Of a DNA stretch of 34,606 nt, positions 33,465 to 34,606 are shown piece by piece. The stretch's first letter is position 1, and every line of letters starts with the position of its first letter. Under the pieces are notes generated by a model. That model was not told where the DNA came from, did no database searches, and saw only the letters and a list, made by a program, of their open reading frames with translations. Position numbers and translations under genes: made by a program. The DNA is from Bacillota bacterium (lineage in GTDB: Bacteria; Bacillota; SHA-98; Ch115; JABLXJ01): positions 1 through 34,606 of the forward strand of contig DUMQ01000065.1 of assembly GCA_012839815.1 (NCBI GenBank), in the 5' to 3' direction.

Positions 33465-34606
33465 TTACTCTGCCATTGAGAGATAATCTTTCTTCCCAGC
33501 TTTTGCTTTATTGAGTATTTCTTCGAAAGTGTCAGCGGCTTCCCTGTCCATATCGCTGAAAACATGCGAATAGATGTCCCCGGTCATTACAACAGACGAG
33601 TGACCCAGGCGAGCAGAGACGGATTTGAGCGGCACCCCCGCTGCTCCCAGCAGAGTTGCATGGGTGTGCCTTAGTGCGTGGAATTTAATGCTCCTTACCC
33701 CCGCCTTTTTGACAAGTCTGTTGAAGTAGCCGGTCACGTAGCAAGGCTCCAACGGCCCGCCTTCCGGCTTCGTGAACACATAACCGGTGTTTACGTAATC
33801 CTCACCGAATAGGAGCCTTTCCTTGTTTTGAATCACTTTATAGGCCTTCAAGACGTCTACCACGTCACGCGTAATCTGAATCCTTCTCCTGCTCTTCTCA
33901 GTCTTTGGCTCCTTTACAACAGTACCCCTATAACGTCTTACAATTGCCCGCCTGACGCTTATAAACCCATTCTCAAGGTCCACATCCTCCCACATCAGGC
34001 CGAGAATCTCACCGCGTCTCATTCCAGTGTGGAGGGCAAGATAAAACAGGGCATAAAGCCGGTCACCGCGGATCGCGTCAAGAAATCTTATTACTTCATC
34101 TGGCGTCCAGAAGTCAATATCTGCCTTCTTTGGCTTTGGGGGCTCAACCGCATCGCATGGATTGTTGGCTATCAGATGCAGCTTCACGGCCTGGTTCAAT
34201 GCCCTATGCAGGACCTTATGTATATGGTCAATGCTTGAGGCGGAAAGCACCCCCCTGCCGTTAAGAGCCGGACTCCCCAGCTTCTTGTTGTAGAACTCCT
34301 GAACCATCAATGGAGTAAGCTGTTGAAGCCGGATATGTCCGAGTACAGGAATAATATGCCGCTCGCAGACCATCTTGTACCAGTCATAACTAGTTTCGGC
34401 GATCTTGTTCTTGTGGGTTTCGAGCCAGCTTTGTAGATACTCGGCCACGGTCATTCTTGTTGGCTCCCTGAGTTCCCCATCATCCAGTTTCTTCAAGAGG
34501 TCTCTCAGGACCTTTTCCGCGTCTTTCTTCGACCCGTGGACTGTCTTGGTGATGCGCTTCTTCTCGTTCGTGAGCGGATCCACCCCGAGGAATAGATCAA
34601 TCCTCC
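33465..34606 (-). CDS. int: Tyrosine recombinase (phage/island integrase), 5' end beyond window
   Basis: The C-terminal 380 or so residues are present; the frame continues past the window edge (RIDLFLGVDPLTNEKK just before it), so the start is not here. It has an arm-binding-like start, SAM-like core-binding domain (TVAEYLQSWLETHKNKIAET), and the catalytic domain: HTGMRRGEILGL (Arg of box I), HALRHTHATLL (H-x-x-R of box II), LGHSS, and the nucleophile Tyr in GDIYSHVF. All five catalytic residue types seem kept, so it should be active. The stop lies 145 bases from the tRNA-Leu 3' segment, the usual layout of an element integrated in a tRNA gene. It reads towards the att core. Confidence 0.93.
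   Translation of the reverse strand, partial: RIDLFLGVDPLTNEKKRITKTVHGSKKDAEKVLRDLLKKLDDGELREPTRMTVAEYLQSWLETHKNKIAETSYDWYKMVCERHIIPVLGHIRLQQLTPLMVQEFYNKKLGSPALNGRGVLSASSIDHIHKVLHRALNQAVKLHLIANNPCDAVEPPKPKKADIDFWTPDEVIRFLDAIRGDRLYALFYLALHTGMRRGEILGLMWEDVDLENGFISVRRAIVRRYRGTVVKEPKTEKSRRRIQITRDVVDVLKAYKVIQNKERLLFGEDYVNTGYVFTKPEGGPLEPCYVTGYFNRLVKKAGVRSIKFHALRHTHATLLGAAGVPLKSVSARLGHSSVVMTGDIYSHVFSDMDREAADTFEEILNKAKAGKKDYLSMAE

Noticed and set aside
1-34606. CRISPR array or retron
   Set aside because: No regularly spaced direct repeats with spacers, no cas genes and no reverse transcriptase were seen.

Overview
The window looks like an accessory region (defence island) of a Gram-positive, probably Clostridia-type thermophile or anaerobe. 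Evidence for the host type is indirect: strong GGAGG-type ribosome sites, decayed IS630- and IS701-family transposases, a Phd/VapC-type toxin-antitoxin remnant, an old-yellow-enzyme remnant and a tRNA-Leu-like 3' segment. No housekeeping gene fixes the taxon.

Left part (1-8240). A decayed IS630 transposase tail is followed by a two-gene unit on the + strand: a FokI-like PD-(D/E)XK nuclease and a membrane-anchored protein with two HIRAN domains, translationally coupled. Then come an IS701-family transposase pseudogene, a small multi-pass membrane protein, and a minus-strand cluster built around zinc ribbons: an M48 metalloprotease interrupted by one in-frame TAG, a small one-pass zinc-ribbon protein and a TPR protein with zinc ribbon and membrane segments. 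An old-yellow-enzyme fragment and a frameshifted antitoxin plus 3'-truncated VapC follow. This stretch is full of decay.

Central part (8256-31535). Eight genes, all on the minus strand and tightly packed, read as one long operon of about 23 kb. In order of transcription they are: a RecQ helicase carrying an N-terminal topoisomerase-type zinc finger and a Vsr/DUF559-like nuclease; a coiled-coil protein with a C-terminal membrane anchor; NurA nuclease; HerA ATPase; a TSPPY-type DNA methyltransferase; an SNF2 helicase (DrmD-like); a very large Eco57I/PglX-like adenine methyltransferase (DrmMI-like); and a giant DEAD/DEAH helicase with DUF1998 and another Vsr-like nuclease at its C-terminus (like DrmA and DrmB fused, or like Druantia DruE). 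The last three genes keep the drmD-drmMI-drmAB order of class 1 DISARM, while the first five add a HerA-NurA and RecQ-nuclease module. I read this as a composite, DISARM-related antiviral system: two methyltransferases would mark self DNA, three helicases and the HerA pump would track or remodel DNA, and at least three nuclease modules would cut it. This is the most interesting content of the window.

Right part (31536-34606). A + strand Mrr-type (type IV) restriction enzyme is followed by a gene-poor stretch, the 3' part of a tRNA-Leu-like gene without its 5' part (an attachment-site scar), direct repeats of an integrase-arm type, and a tyrosine integrase that runs off the window end. The scar suggests that islands sit in tandem in a tRNA-Leu gene, and that the defence array may lie inside one of them.
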